Positions 1 to 7,156 of a stretch of DNA of 64,000 nt are shown piece after piece. Position numbers and translations under genes: made by a program. The DNA lies in contig NZ_CP022013.1 in assembly GCF_003265225.1 (NCBI RefSeq), forward strand, positions 1,087,001 to 1,151,000, read 5' to 3'. The notes beneath the pieces were generated by a model. It saw only the letters and a list, made by a program, of their open reading frames with translations. It searched no databases and was not told the origin of the DNA. The stretch is from Mergibacter septicus (GTDB lineage: Bacteria > Pseudomonadota > Gammaproteobacteria > Enterobacterales > Pasteurellaceae). Position 1 is the first letter of the stretch. Each line of letters starts with the position of its first letter.

Positions 1-2
1 TA

Positions 3-185
3 GGTGAAAAACGACACAACCAATACAAAGGAAAAAAGATAATAAAAAAAAGAGTAAATTCAATCGATAAAAACGGCATATCTGTATCACCTATTCAGAT
101 AAAACTCGGTAAAAAAATTGTGATAAACTATAACAAAAAGGCAATAAGAAAGATAAAAATTTTTATTAATTTAAACCAAACCTAG
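3..185 (+). CDS. possible C-terminal end of a truncated chromosomal gene, unknown function
   Basis: Frame 3 is open from the window edge to a TAG at 183-185, about 60 codons, which is long for such AT-rich DNA. The peptide is very rich in Lys, Ile and Asn and ends in NLNQT. No start lies inside the window, so if real it is the tail of a longer gene. I do not recognise the family, and a chance open frame is possible. Confidence 0.35.
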   Translation, partial: GEKRHNQYKGKKIIKKRVNSIDKNGISVSPIQIKLGKKIVINYNKKAIRKIKIFINLNQT

Positions 186-235
186 CATAAACTGTATTTA
201 ATTTAAGCATCTATCTTTTTTTTACGAAAAAACAT

Positions 236-263
236 TTGAAATCAATTCAAAAATCATTATACT
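236..263 (+). promoter_or_regulatory. sigma-70-like promoter for tRNA-Val
   Basis: TTGAAA (236-241) is followed after 16 bp by TATACT (258-263). The predicted start lies near 270, about 20 bases before the mature tRNA. Assigned by pattern only. Confidence 0.5.
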
Positions 264-288
264 TCGCAACACAAATTCAGTGCTTAAT

Positions 289-365
289 GCGACCGTAGCT
301 CAGTTGGTTAGAGCACCACCTTGACATGGTGGGGGTCGGTGGTTCGAGTCCACTCGGTCGCACCA
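289..365 (+). tRNA. tRNA-Val (GAC anticodon), CCA encoded; prophage integration target
   Basis: A 77-nt cloverleaf can be folded. The acceptor GCGACCG pairs with CGGTCGC, the D arm contains AGCTCAGTTGGTTAGAGC, the anticodon stem CCACC/GGTGG encloses loop TTGACAT with anticodon GAC at 323-325, the T arm has GGTTCGAGTCC, and CCA is encoded at 363-365. The 3' part from 350 onward is the left copy of the prophage attachment repeat. The gene stays intact because the phage supplies the same 3' end, the usual arrangement for tyrosine integrases using tRNA sites. Confidence 0.97.
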
Positions 366-438
366 TTCAGCTAAAAATCCCCAAATTCACCTACTAAGAT
401 CCAAATCAACCTTTTAAGATATTTTATTGAAATTAAAG
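350..438 (+). repeat. attL, left attachment repeat of the prophage
   Basis: This segment is repeated at 31741-31829 with 32 identical bases at the start (CCACTCGGTCGC..., the tRNA 3' end plus flank) and only about four mismatches over 89 bases. It begins inside the T arm of tRNA-Val and lies next to the integrase gene. The core crossover is probably in the perfect 32-bp block. Confidence 0.93.
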
Positions 439-519
439 GCTTTTTTATCAAATTTACTTCAAAATAACTCTCTTTTTATCGTCATTTTACAGCCTCATTA
501 GATCTACTATAAGATTAGA

Positions 520-555
520 TCACACCTAAATTACACCTTAAATTACACCTCAAAT
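520..555 (+). repeat. three tandem 12-bp iterons, probable integrase arm-type sites
   Basis: TCACACCTAAAT, TACACCTTAAAT and TACACCTCAAAT lie head to tail at 520-531, 532-543 and 544-555, directly upstream of the integrase start. The shared unit is T-(A/C)-CACCT-N-AAAT. Their position between attL and int fits arm-type binding sites, perhaps also used for int autoregulation; this role is inferred. Confidence 0.55.
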
Positions 556-567
556 AGGGAAAAATTT

Positions 568-1557
568 ATGGCAACATTTATAAAAACAAAAACATCTTGG
601 AAAGCACAGATCAGAAAAAAAGGGATATCAAAATCGAAAAACTTCCGCACAAAAGCAGAAGCACAAAACTGGGCATACAAACTAGAAATGGAAATAGAAA
701 GCGGAAAATATGATGCTATACCGAATTTGCCGTTTTCTCATCTGATTGAAAAATACTTAAGAGAAATAACACCAACTAAGCGAAGTGCAAGACATGAAAC
801 ATTAAGATTATATCGTTTGCAAGAAATGCCAATTGGAAAAGTTTCGCTAAGAGAACTGACTGATGATCATTTTAGACAATGGCGAGATGCTAGATTGAAA
901 GAAGTCAGCTCTGCAAGTGTAAGAAGAGAATGGTCAACTATCAGCAATATGCTTAATATTGCAGTCACGGAATGGAAACTCTTAAAAGAAAACCCACTTA
1001 AAACAGTGAAAAAGCCAGAGCCCCCTAAACCTCGGACACGCAGATATAGTCAGGAAGAGATAGATGCCCTAATTTATAGTTCTGGTTACAACATTAACGA
1101 ACCACCAGAAACGTCAACCGCCAGAGTCGGTGCGGCAATATTATTTGCAATAGAAACCGCTATGCGAGCTGGTGAAATAGTCAATCTAACGTGGGACAAC
1201 GTCTATTTTGATGACCGCATAGCTCATCTACCAAAAACTAAAAATGGTTGGCCAAGAGACGTGCCTTTATCTACTAACGCACTAAAAATTCTCAACCATT
1301 TAAAACAAATAGAGAATGGCAACAGTGTATTTCAGCTAACTTCACAAAATCTTGATGCTCTATTTAGAAAGTTAAAGAAACGCACAATGTTAGAAAACTT
1401 GCATTTTCACGACACAAGACGAGAAGCATTAACTCGATTAGCAGAAAAAGTTGATGTAATGACTCTAGCAAAAATATCGGGTCACAGAGATTTGTCTATT
1501 TTACAGAATACATATTACGCCCCAGATATGAAAAAAGTCGCAAATCTATTAGACTAA
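568..1557 (+). CDS. int: P2-type tyrosine integrase
   Basis: A 329-residue site-specific recombinase that should integrate and excise the prophage at tRNA-Val. The N-terminal 60 residues form an arm-binding region. A SAM-like core-binding domain follows (about 60-150), then the catalytic domain with the first Arg in AMRAGEIVNLTW, the HxxR box in HFHDTRREALTRLA, a second His in SGHRDLS, and the nucleophile Tyr in the NTYY segment near residue 317. Length and layout match P2/HP1 integrases. The ATG at 568 follows AGGG at 556-559. It reads away from the tRNA, and a hairpin with a GC-rich stem follows its stop. Confidence 0.95.
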   Translation: MATFIKTKTSWKAQIRKKGISKSKNFRTKAEAQNWAYKLEMEIESGKYDAIPNLPFSHLIEKYLREITPTKRSARHETLRLYRLQEMPIGKVSLRELTDDHFRQWRDARLKEVSSASVRREWSTISNMLNIAVTEWKLLKENPLKTVKKPEPPKPRTRRYSQEEIDALIYSSGYNINEPPETSTARVGAAILFAIETAMRAGEIVNLTWDNVYFDDRIAHLPKTKNGWPRDVPLSTNALKILNHLKQIENGNSVFQLTSQNLDALFRKLKKRTMLENLHFHDTRREALTRLAEKVDVMTLAKISGHRDLSILQNTYYAPDMKKVANLLD

Positions 1558-1566
1558 AAAAACAAA

Positions 1567-1587
1567 ACCCCCGCATTCAGTGGGGGT
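1567..1587 (+). terminator. hairpin terminator after int
   Basis: ACCCCC(GC) at 1567-1574 pairs with (GT)GGGGGT at 1580-1587 around loop ATTCA. It is flanked by A-rich sequence on the left and AT-rich sequence on the right, so it may work in both directions between the convergent int and 1611-1916 genes. Confidence 0.6.
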
Positions 1588-1610
1588 GATTTAAATAATA
1601 TTTTATAAAT

Positions 1611-1916
1611 TTAACACAAAATTCTATCTGCTTTTTTCTTTTTTCGTTTTAATACAACAAAATCAACGACTTCCCCAGCAATCCATCTGTTACAGGTTTT
1701 TCCTCCTGTTCTACCATTAAATTCTACAGGGTTGGGAAACTGTGGATCAGAAATAATTGAACGTTTCGTATGTTCATACGAATAACCGATAAAGTCAGCA
1801 ATCTCTTGAGCACTGACTAATTCCATACTCCCTTTAGAAAACTTACTGGCTTTTTCTTTTAGCAATATTTCAACAGAACATAATTTATCAAACAACACTT
1901 GATTAGTAATTTCCAT
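1611..1916 (-). CDS. small HTH DNA-binding protein (AlpA/excisionase-like)
   Basis: A 101-residue protein. Residues 31-90 look like a winged-helix of the AlpA/MerR-excisionase type: a helical VSAQEIADFIGYSYEHTKRS segment followed by FPNPVEFNGRTGGKTCNRWIAGEV, where a Trp after a hairpin leads into the last helix. Such proteins often act as excisionases or replication-linked regulators in Pasteurellaceae P2-like phages. It is the last gene of the leftward early operon, 11 bp after gpA. The family assignment comes from pattern; an excision role is only inferred. Confidence 0.6.
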   Translation of the reverse strand: MEITNQVLFDKLCSVEILLKEKASKFSKGSMELVSAQEIADFIGYSYEHTKRSIISDPQFPNPVEFNGRTGGKTCNRWIAGEVVDFVVLKRKKKKADRILC

Positions 1917-1927
1917 AAAATCCCCCG

Positions 1928-4081
1928 TTAATCACAACTATTTTCAAACCATAATTGGTCAAATTTATCAATAATCAAAACTCGGCCATCACTGACTGTT
2001 ACTTTTCGATGTTTATCTAAGCATTGCATTTCATCTACGCTTAATTTCACACCGCTATTTCTTAGCCATTTTGATTTTTTACTCATAATATTAGCTAGCC
2101 AATCTGATATATTGAACAAAAAACCAACAATAGAGCTATCATCACACTCTTCTTTTTTCCAACCCTCCGTACAGTTATTGACAGAACTCCAAGCCGCACT
2201 TCGTGCGGATAAGTTAGCCTCGCTCCGCTCGTTTTTATTTTTAGCTAATAACAAACTGGCTTTTTTCACAATCCGCCATTGTTTTAGTCGAGTAAAAATT
2301 GTTTTAATTTCTACTTTTTTCTGATTAAAAAAACCAATAATCTTGCGACTGATTTCACCGTATTTATTCGGTTCTCTATCTTCATACGCTGTGCGAGCGA
2401 CTAACTCTTTGCGTTTCACAAATGGACCACCTTGTAATAAAGTGTATTCTTTCCAATCACCTCGATCTGCAGCTTCAACTAACGCTGTCAACGCCTCATC
2501 ATTTTTCACTTTCTCCCCGTGTTTTCTACGTAATTCACGCCATACCGTAACGGGCGAACCACCGATTTGGTGAAATTGGTGAATACGCCATTTTGCCGCC
2601 CAAGCCGAGACATTCTTAGCTATATCTTTCAGCTTTTCGCCTGTTTCCTCATCAATATCATCATCACACGCATAGCCATCAATATTTTTTGAGATATATT
2701 TCGCAATGTAGCCTGTTGCAGATCCCTTTTCCCAATCAATCGGTTTAGCGGTAAAACGATGCTCTTGTGCTCCAGCTTCATCGCCATCTTCAGCTAACGC
2801 ATAACGAGAAAAAACCTCTCTCACGGTTTCAACGTGCTGAGGTTGCATAAATAAAAGCAAATGCCAATGCGGTGTTCCATCGTGATGTGGTTCAACAACT
2901 CGAAAGCCAAAAACTTTAATTTTTCTACGATCTAAACTAGAACGAATTTTTGCCCAGACAGAACACAAATATTTCTGAGTATCTTTAGGACTGCTAAAAT
3001 TCCATTTTTTAACAAAGCCCCCTTTACTATGAATAGCGTGATAGCAACTTGGTGCGGTCAACGTATAAAACTCCCCAGCATACTCAAGTTCCTTTGCCAC
3101 TTCTTCAAACCCTCTCATACGTACCATTAACTCTGCACGTCTAATCGCTGGATTAGACACAGTCGCATAGTACATATCTTGTAAATCAACAACTTCGTCT
3201 TCATCATCTTGATTAATCAAAGACATCTGCTTAACAAACTCTTTCGTCCGTTTTTTAGCTGATCGCCATTCTGCCACTGCCTCGTGGCTCGCATAAGGTG
3301 ATGCTGACTTTTGCACTTGTCCAACTGCAATTTTCAAATGTTCACGAATAAATGAACGAGCTTTTAACAACTCATTTGTCCACCATTTCTCGCATAACAT
3401 CTTATTCATTGCTATGTCCATTTTCTCGGGGGTTAAACATCCTTTTCTAAAAGCTTTGTAATAAAGCGGCTCAACCCCTTTTAGTTTTGTTAAGTATGCT
3501 AATTTTTGATAAAGCCCCTTCATTACTTGATTAATTTCATCTTCTGTTTTCACTCCACGTTTAAGCACTGTTTCTTGAAATTCAAAAAATACATTATTCA
3601 TTTCAACTGCTGTTTCTCTCGCAAAGTCTGCAAGCTCGTGATCAGAAAATTCATCTAATCCAATAACTTTATTTAAATGTTTCTCGCCTTTTCCTGAATC
3701 TGCAATAATCACCTTGCCTTTTGGCAAATTAATTAATTTGCTGATCGGGTATCGTTCCATCACGGCATCAATGCGAGATAACACCCCTTTTTCCATGGTT
3801 TGGCGTAACCAACTATTTGCTGAAAAACGCCCTTTATTTTTAAATAAACGGCTATAACGCTTAACAAAATAGCCAGCTAAATAATCAGGAACACCGCAAA
3901 AATACTCATTCGCAAAGTCAAAATCTTCTCTCGGGACGTTATAGAACAAGTCCAACTGGCTCATTGAAAGCCCTGTTGGAGCGGGTTTTTCACAGACGAC
4001 ATAGTCTGAATGCTGTAAAAATGGCTTAGTTGCCATTTTTTTAGCGATTGCCGCATCTCTTTCTTGTTCCCAGCCCATCAA
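1928..4081 (-). CDS. A: replication initiation endonuclease gpA (HUH family)
   Basis: A 717-residue rolling-circle replication protein of the P2 gpA family. It should nick the phage origin and stay covalently attached through Tyr. The HUH motif is visible in PHHDGTPHWHLLLFMQP (about residue 400), and the two-Tyr motif follows in TGYIAKYISKN (about 460). The N-terminal half (1-300) is the gpA-specific helical part. It belongs to the early operon, 8 bp after the 91-aa gene. In P2 the origin lies inside gene A; here the 3' part of the gene contains an unusual GC-rich palindromic block at 2194-2231. The C-terminal region beyond that block is less conserved in character. Confidence 0.93.
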   Translation of the reverse strand: MMGWEQERDAAIAKKMATKPFLQHSDYVVCEKPAPTGLSMSQLDLFYNVPREDFDFANEYFCGVPDYLAGYFVKRYSRLFKNKGRFSANSWLRQTMEKGVLSRIDAVMERYPISKLINLPKGKVIIADSGKGEKHLNKVIGLDEFSDHELADFARETAVEMNNVFFEFQETVLKRGVKTEDEINQVMKGLYQKLAYLTKLKGVEPLYYKAFRKGCLTPEKMDIAMNKMLCEKWWTNELLKARSFIREHLKIAVGQVQKSASPYASHEAVAEWRSAKKRTKEFVKQMSLINQDDEDEVVDLQDMYYATVSNPAIRRAELMVRMRGFEEVAKELEYAGEFYTLTAPSCYHAIHSKGGFVKKWNFSSPKDTQKYLCSVWAKIRSSLDRRKIKVFGFRVVEPHHDGTPHWHLLLFMQPQHVETVREVFSRYALAEDGDEAGAQEHRFTAKPIDWEKGSATGYIAKYISKNIDGYACDDDIDEETGEKLKDIAKNVSAWAAKWRIHQFHQIGGSPVTVWRELRRKHGEKVKNDEALTALVEAADRGDWKEYTLLQGGPFVKRKELVARTAYEDREPNKYGEISRKIIGFFNQKKVEIKTIFTRLKQWRIVKKASLLLAKNKNERSEANLSARSAAWSSVNNCTEGWKKEECDDSSIVGFLFNISDWLANIMSKKSKWLRNSGVKLSVDEMQCLDKHRKVTVSDGRVLIIDKFDQLWFENSCD
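2194..2231 (-). other. candidate phage replication origin inside gpA gene
   Basis: A perfect 6-bp stem CCGCAC/GTGCGG around TTC (2194-2208) is followed by GCCTCGCTCCGCTCG (2217-2231), a GC-rich patch in otherwise AT-rich coding DNA. P2 and its relatives place the gpA nick site inside gene A, so this is a reasonable position. The exact nick base is not identifiable. The second element resembles the GC-rich candidate cos at 31506. Confidence 0.35.
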
Positions 4082-4089
4082 CGCTTACC

Positions 4090-4365
4090 TTATTTGTTTA
4101 ACTGCTCTAAATAATCAGCGTGTTGTAAAAACCAGTTTTTACAACGATCACAAGTTGAAGATACGATGTTTAGCATTTCTTCAACGGTTAATACTTCACT
4201 TTTCTCTACAATCTGATATGCCAAAAGCCCCTCTAATGCTTTTGAAAACGAATCAAAACTACCGATTTTTTCAATAACTTTATCTTCATTCACTTCAAAT
4301 ACAGAAAAGTGATTATTCTCTTGAGTGAATAAAATTTCTTGACCATTACTTAGTACGAGATACAT
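4090..4365 (-). CDS. early-operon protein of unknown function, 91 aa
   Basis: An acidic 91-residue protein with no recognised fold. A beta-rich N-terminus (YLVLSNGQEILF) leads into a helical C-terminus with one CDRC pair near residue 73, which alone is not enough for a zinc site. It ends 8 bp before gpA and its start overlaps the end of the preceding 85-aa gene by 20 bp, so it is translationally coupled within the early operon. Probably phage-specific; function unknown. Confidence 0.7.
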   Translation of the reverse strand: MYLVLSNGQEILFTQENNHFSVFEVNEDKVIEKIGSFDSFSKALEGLLAYQIVEKSEVLTVEEMLNIVSSTCDRCKNWFLQHADYLEQLNK

Positions 4366-4603
4366 CAGCTACCCCCTTGAAATAACAAAACTGTTTTAAA
4401 AAAATTTCTGGTTGATGAATGACTTTGTCTAACAACACACAATAATTAAATGCAGTTAAAAGCTTATGCCAGATGACTTCTTTAATATCTCGATCAGAAA
4501 ATTCACCATACAGGACATACCAATCGAAATAATTTTGCTGCCATTTGCTCAACTGCTTTTGCAACAATGCTTGATTAATCCGCATAATTGACCTCGTCAT
4601 CAA
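4346..4603 (-). CDS. early-operon protein of unknown function, 85 aa
   Basis: A small protein rich in aromatic residues (WQQNYFDWYVLYGEF). It overlaps the 3' end of the 105-aa gene upstream by 29 bp and the 91-aa gene downstream by 20 bp. The internal Met at residue 7 (about 4585) is an equally plausible start and would reduce the upstream overlap. No family recognised. The compact overlapping layout supports it being a real early gene. Confidence 0.65.
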   Translation of the reverse strand: MMTRSIMRINQALLQKQLSKWQQNYFDWYVLYGEFSDRDIKEVIWHKLLTAFNYCVLLDKVIHQPEIFLKQFCYFKGVADVSRTK

Positions 4604-4892
4604 TATTCAAAAAATCACGCTCACACACTTTTAAACAAAACGCTTTACTGATGTGCTTCATCATTCTGACCGCTCTTCCAATCTTACGTTTCTCAATATC
4701 GTTGTACTCTCGCAAATGCCGCTTAAACTCAACTTCAGCCACTCTTGCTAATGCTTTACGACTGTTCAAATCTAAATTTTCAAACTGCCGCTCTGCTTGA
4801 AATTTTGATTTGTTCAAACAATGGGCGATATACGCCCAAATGTTCTGACCGTTTATGCCTTCAACTTTTTCAACTTTAAAATCATTTTTCAT
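4575..4892 (-). CDS. early-operon protein of unknown function, 105 aa
   Basis: A basic, helix-rich 105-residue protein (ERQFENLDLNSRKALARV, RKIGRAVRMMKH). The character suggests a nucleic-acid contact but no domain is recognised. It lies between the coiled-coil gene and the 85-aa gene in the leftward early operon. Its start follows a GTCAAGGATAAAAGC leader on the minus strand, where AAGGA serves as ribosome binding site. Confidence 0.65.
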   Translation of the reverse strand: MKNDFKVEKVEGINGQNIWAYIAHCLNKSKFQAERQFENLDLNSRKALARVAEVEFKRHLREYNDIEKRKIGRAVRMMKHISKAFCLKVCERDFLNIDDEVNYAD

Positions 4893-4929
4893 AATGCTTT
4901 TATCCTTGACAGTTCAATTTCCAATTCAG

Positions 4930-5001
4930 CTAAGAGTTCCCCAACTCAACACTAAATCTAAACTTCACTCTATAAATATCGCTGTTATCACAGCCACTCA
5001 C
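4930..5001 (-). other. compact intergenic segment with a 23-codon reading frame
   Basis: Between the 90-aa and 105-aa early genes (4893-5041) the minus strand has a GTG-initiated 23-codon frame ending in SVELGNS. Its composition is less AT-rich than the surroundings and the local GTG-rich tract looks structured. It could be a tiny gene, a leader or an RNA element. Support is weak. Confidence 0.2.
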
Positions 5002-5041
5002 ACCGAAACGCTACCCCCTTTTCTTTTACTAATGCCAAAAA

Positions 5042-5314
5042 CTATTTCAACTTATTAAATAGCCAGCCAAGAAAACTGCCTTTTACTTTTCTGTCATCAA
5101 CTCGTTCACGTGCTTCTAAGCAATCAATCCGTTCTTTCAAATTGTCTAACGACAAATTAACTGTTTGATTCAGCTCAAACAGTTTATTGTTGGCACGGAT
5201 TAAAGCGTCAACTTGACGACTTAACAGCTCAACTTTCTTTGATAATTGATAAATATTTACCCGTTTTTTATCTCCCTCAAATCGGGTGTAATACGTCTTT
5301 TTTTGTTTACTCAT
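5042..5314 (-). CDS. coiled-coil early protein, unknown function
   Basis: A 90-residue protein. Residues 20-70 show a heptad pattern (LSKKVELLSRQVDALI, then LNQTVNLSLDNLKERIDCLEARE) typical of a coiled coil. The N-terminus is very basic (KQKKTYYTRFEGDKKRV), and the C-terminus SFLGWLFNKLK is amphipathic and could touch membrane. It follows the Ogr-like gene in the early operon, preceded by AGGAGATTG as ribosome binding site. Function unknown. Confidence 0.7.
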   Translation of the reverse strand: MSKQKKTYYTRFEGDKKRVNIYQLSKKVELLSRQVDALIRANNKLFELNQTVNLSLDNLKERIDCLEARERVDDRKVKGSFLGWLFNKLK

Positions 5315-5415
5315 TGTTCAATCTCCTATTTTTAGGTTGCAAAAAACCCTCAGCAAAATTTTCATAAAATGAAAAAATCTGCCGAAGCTCGGTTAATAAA
5401 AGGTTTAACTAATTA

Positions 5416-5682
5416 CTAAGTTTTAGAGTTGTCTTCGTTCTGAAAGAAATCCTGTTGATTGAGATCAACTTGAATTAAAGGCTTATTAATTGATAACGCT
5501 TCTTGACGTTCGTTATAAATTGGTGTTTCAAGTTTCAATACTTCTGCTAAAACGTGATTGCGAGAACCGCAGTTATTACAAATCAACATCACATTAATGG
5601 TTCGCAAACTCACTTTTTGTGATGTTCTGACTCGTAAATTACTACTCCCGCAATTCAAACACCGCATATCAATATTTGCCAT
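5416..5682 (-). CDS. Ogr/Delta-like zinc-finger activator of late transcription
   Basis: An 88-residue protein whose first 45 residues match the Ogr/Delta architecture: CLNCG (C7, C10), the RTS box (RVRTSQKVS) and a second pair CNNCGS (C34, C37). In P2 and P4 these proteins bind upstream of late promoters and contact RNA polymerase alpha. It should therefore switch on the P-Q, V and F operons, which carry a shared motif (see 11711, 18897, 28449). In P2, ogr follows gene D; here the gene is second in the early operon, suggesting early production of the late activator. Confidence 0.85.
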   Translation of the reverse strand: MANIDMRCLNCGSSNLRVRTSQKVSLRTINVMLICNNCGSRNHVLAEVLKLETPIYNERQEALSINKPLIQVDLNQQDFFQNEDNSKT

Positions 5683-5696
5683 TCTTACCGTCCTGT

Positions 5697-5909
5697 TTAA
5701 TTTTGCAGATCACTTTTATTTAATTCAGAAAGCAGCTCATCTGCAGTTATTTTTCCGTTTGTTGCATTGACTATTCGTTGAATGTATTTAGCTCTAATAC
5801 CTCCACCGTTTAGCCATTTACATACTGTTTGTTGTGAAACACCACAGTAATTAGCTAGTGCAGTTTGTGAACCGCATATTTTTATTGCTTTTGAAATAGA
5901 TTCTTTCAT
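5697..5909 (-). CDS. Cro/YdaS-like HTH regulator
   Basis: A 70-residue protein with a single helix-turn-helix (SQTALANYCGVSQQTVCKWLNGGGI) of the YdaS/Cro family. It is the first gene of the leftward early operon and is divergent from the CI-like repressor, the classical immunity switch arrangement. It probably represses the repressor gene and commits to lytic growth. It starts 37 bp downstream of the early-promoter -10 element and next to three operator-like repeats. Confidence 0.85.
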   Translation of the reverse strand: MKESISKAIKICGSQTALANYCGVSQQTVCKWLNGGGIRAKYIQRIVNATNGKITADELLSELNKSDLQN

Positions 5910-5930
5910 AACACCCTTTGTTGTAATTAA

Positions 5931-6011
5931 TTAACTTTAATTGTGATAATACAACTTTAATTGTTGAAGTCAACAATTTTTTTTCAGTTGATATAACCTA
6001 ACTTTAGTTGT
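5931..6011. promoter_or_regulatory. immunity switch operators, three 14-bp half-palindromic sites
   Basis: TTAACTTTAATTGT (5931-5944), ACAACTTTAATTGT (5951-5964) and CTAACTTTAGTTGT (5998-6011) are near-identical and nearly palindromic (ACAACT...AGTTGT). The first two are spaced exactly 20 bp, about two helical turns. Site 2 lies between the -35 and -10 of the leftward early promoter, and site 3 lies just upstream of the repressor gene. Whether CI-like, Cro-like or both proteins bind is not visible from sequence. Confidence 0.75.
5946..5973 (-). promoter_or_regulatory. leftward early promoter
   Basis: On the minus strand TTGACT (5973-5968), a 16-bp spacer and TATTAT (5951-5946) form a near-consensus sigma-70 promoter reading into the Cro-like gene. 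The spacer is filled by operator site 2, so repressor binding would occlude it. Confidence 0.75.
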
Positions 6012-6035
6012 AATTTATGAAAAAAAGGAGTTTTT

Positions 6036-6722
6036 ATGCCTAATTTATCTACACGCTTACAGAAATTATTGTTAAAAAAAAATGTTTCACAGTCGTGGCT
6101 CGCTCAAAAAGTTAATGTTTCTCAACAATCAATCCAAAAAATACTTACAGGTGAAACTCGTAATCCTAAGTATATTTTGGAAATTGCTGCAGCATTAGAC
6201 GTGGATCCAAACTGGCTTAAAACGGGGGAAGGTGATATACCCAATTTTGCAAATAGCTACGAAACTCAAGCAGAAATTCAGGATAAAGCTATTAAAATAG
6301 ACTTGCTTGATATTTCAGCAAGTGCAGGAAACGGTACTTTCGTTTCAAGTGATGTTATTGAAGTTGTTTCATCAATTGAATATACACAGGATTTTTTTAC
6401 AAAAACATTTCACAAGAAAGAAGCCCAAAATATTAAGCTTATTAATGTAAAAGGCGACTCGATGAGCCCAACACTTGAATGCGGGGATCTGATTTTTGTA
6501 GATATTTCTATTCAAAAGTATGACGGCGATGGCATTTATATTTTTAGCTATGGTGAAACGCTCTTTGTGAAACGGTTACAAATGGCGGGCGATAAGTTAT
6601 TTGTCTTATCAGACAATAAATCGTATGAAAAATGGGATATTACCGAAAAAAACTTTTATAAGTTTAGAGTCCAAGGGAAAGTTTTGATAGGGCAATCTCA
6701 ACAGTTGCAGCGGTTTGGTTAG
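6036..6722 (+). CDS. LexA/S24-type phage repressor (CI-like)
   Basis: A 228-residue repressor. Residues 1-65 are an XRE-type HTH (SWLAQKVNVSQQSIQKIL). Residues 100-225 are an S24 peptidase domain with catalytic Ser in KGDSMSP (about 147) and the Lys in LFVKRL (about 183). A candidate Ala-Gly self-cleavage site is in SASAGNG near residue 100. It should maintain lysogeny by binding the 14-bp operators, and be cleaved on RecA activation, making the prophage SOS-inducible. The ATG at 6036 follows AAAAAAGGAG. Confidence 0.93.
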   Translation: MPNLSTRLQKLLLKKNVSQSWLAQKVNVSQQSIQKILTGETRNPKYILEIAAALDVDPNWLKTGEGDIPNFANSYETQAEIQDKAIKIDLLDISASAGNGTFVSSDVIEVVSSIEYTQDFFTKTFHKKEAQNIKLINVKGDSMSPTLECGDLIFVDISIQKYDGDGIYIFSYGETLFVKRLQMAGDKLFVLSDNKSYEKWDITEKNFYKFRVQGKVLIGQSQQLQRFG

Positions 6723-6752
6723 TTATAATCAATAACTTTTTAAGAGGTTGTC

Positions 6753-7151
6753 ATGAAATCATTTTGTAGATCTTGTGTTTTATTCTTTATAGCTAACATT
6801 ACTGTTATATTTGTAGCCCTTTTTATAGATTATTTATTTGGGCAAGAAGCAGGTGCATTAACAGCAGGTATCGGCTTACTTTTACTGTGGATATATTTTT
6901 TATATTTAATTATTCGATTCTTAAAAAGACTGTGTAACCTAAAAAAATCATATAAATCTAAATCACATCAAATAGAACAACTAGAAAAACAAACTTCTTG
7001 CGTTATAAAGAAAGAACCACACGTTTCTAACCAGAGATCAACACAAAAGCAAAACCGACTTTCTCCGTCATCAATGAAAAAAAGAAAGATATTATCAAGT
7101 TTTTATATGAAGATTACCACGGAAATCTTACGAATAGGAAAGTTGAAGTAA
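6753..7151 (+). CDS. membrane-anchored N-terminal part of a frameshifted accessory protein
   Basis: 132 residues with two predicted membrane segments (about 9-28 and 35-58) followed by a charged linker. The natural sequence of this protein seems to break near 7050-7090: its last 35 residues are unlike a domain, while another frame from 7031 contains TFSVINEKKKDIIKFLYEDY and runs straight into the gene at 7157. I infer that 6753-7591 was one gene, now split by a one-base change. It follows the repressor by 30 bp and is likely expressed in the lysogen. Confidence 0.6.
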   Translation: MKSFCRSCVLFFIANITVIFVALFIDYLFGQEAGALTAGIGLLLLWIYFLYLIIRFLKRLCNLKKSYKSKSHQIEQLEKQTSCVIKKEPHVSNQRSTQKQNRLSPSSMKKRKILSSFYMKITTEILRIGKLK

Positions 7152-7156
7152 GAAGT

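Noticed and set aside
520-555. Short tandem repeats as a CRISPR-like array
   Set aside because: Units are 12 bp, contiguous and without spacers, and lie next to an integrase; no cas genes exist in the window.
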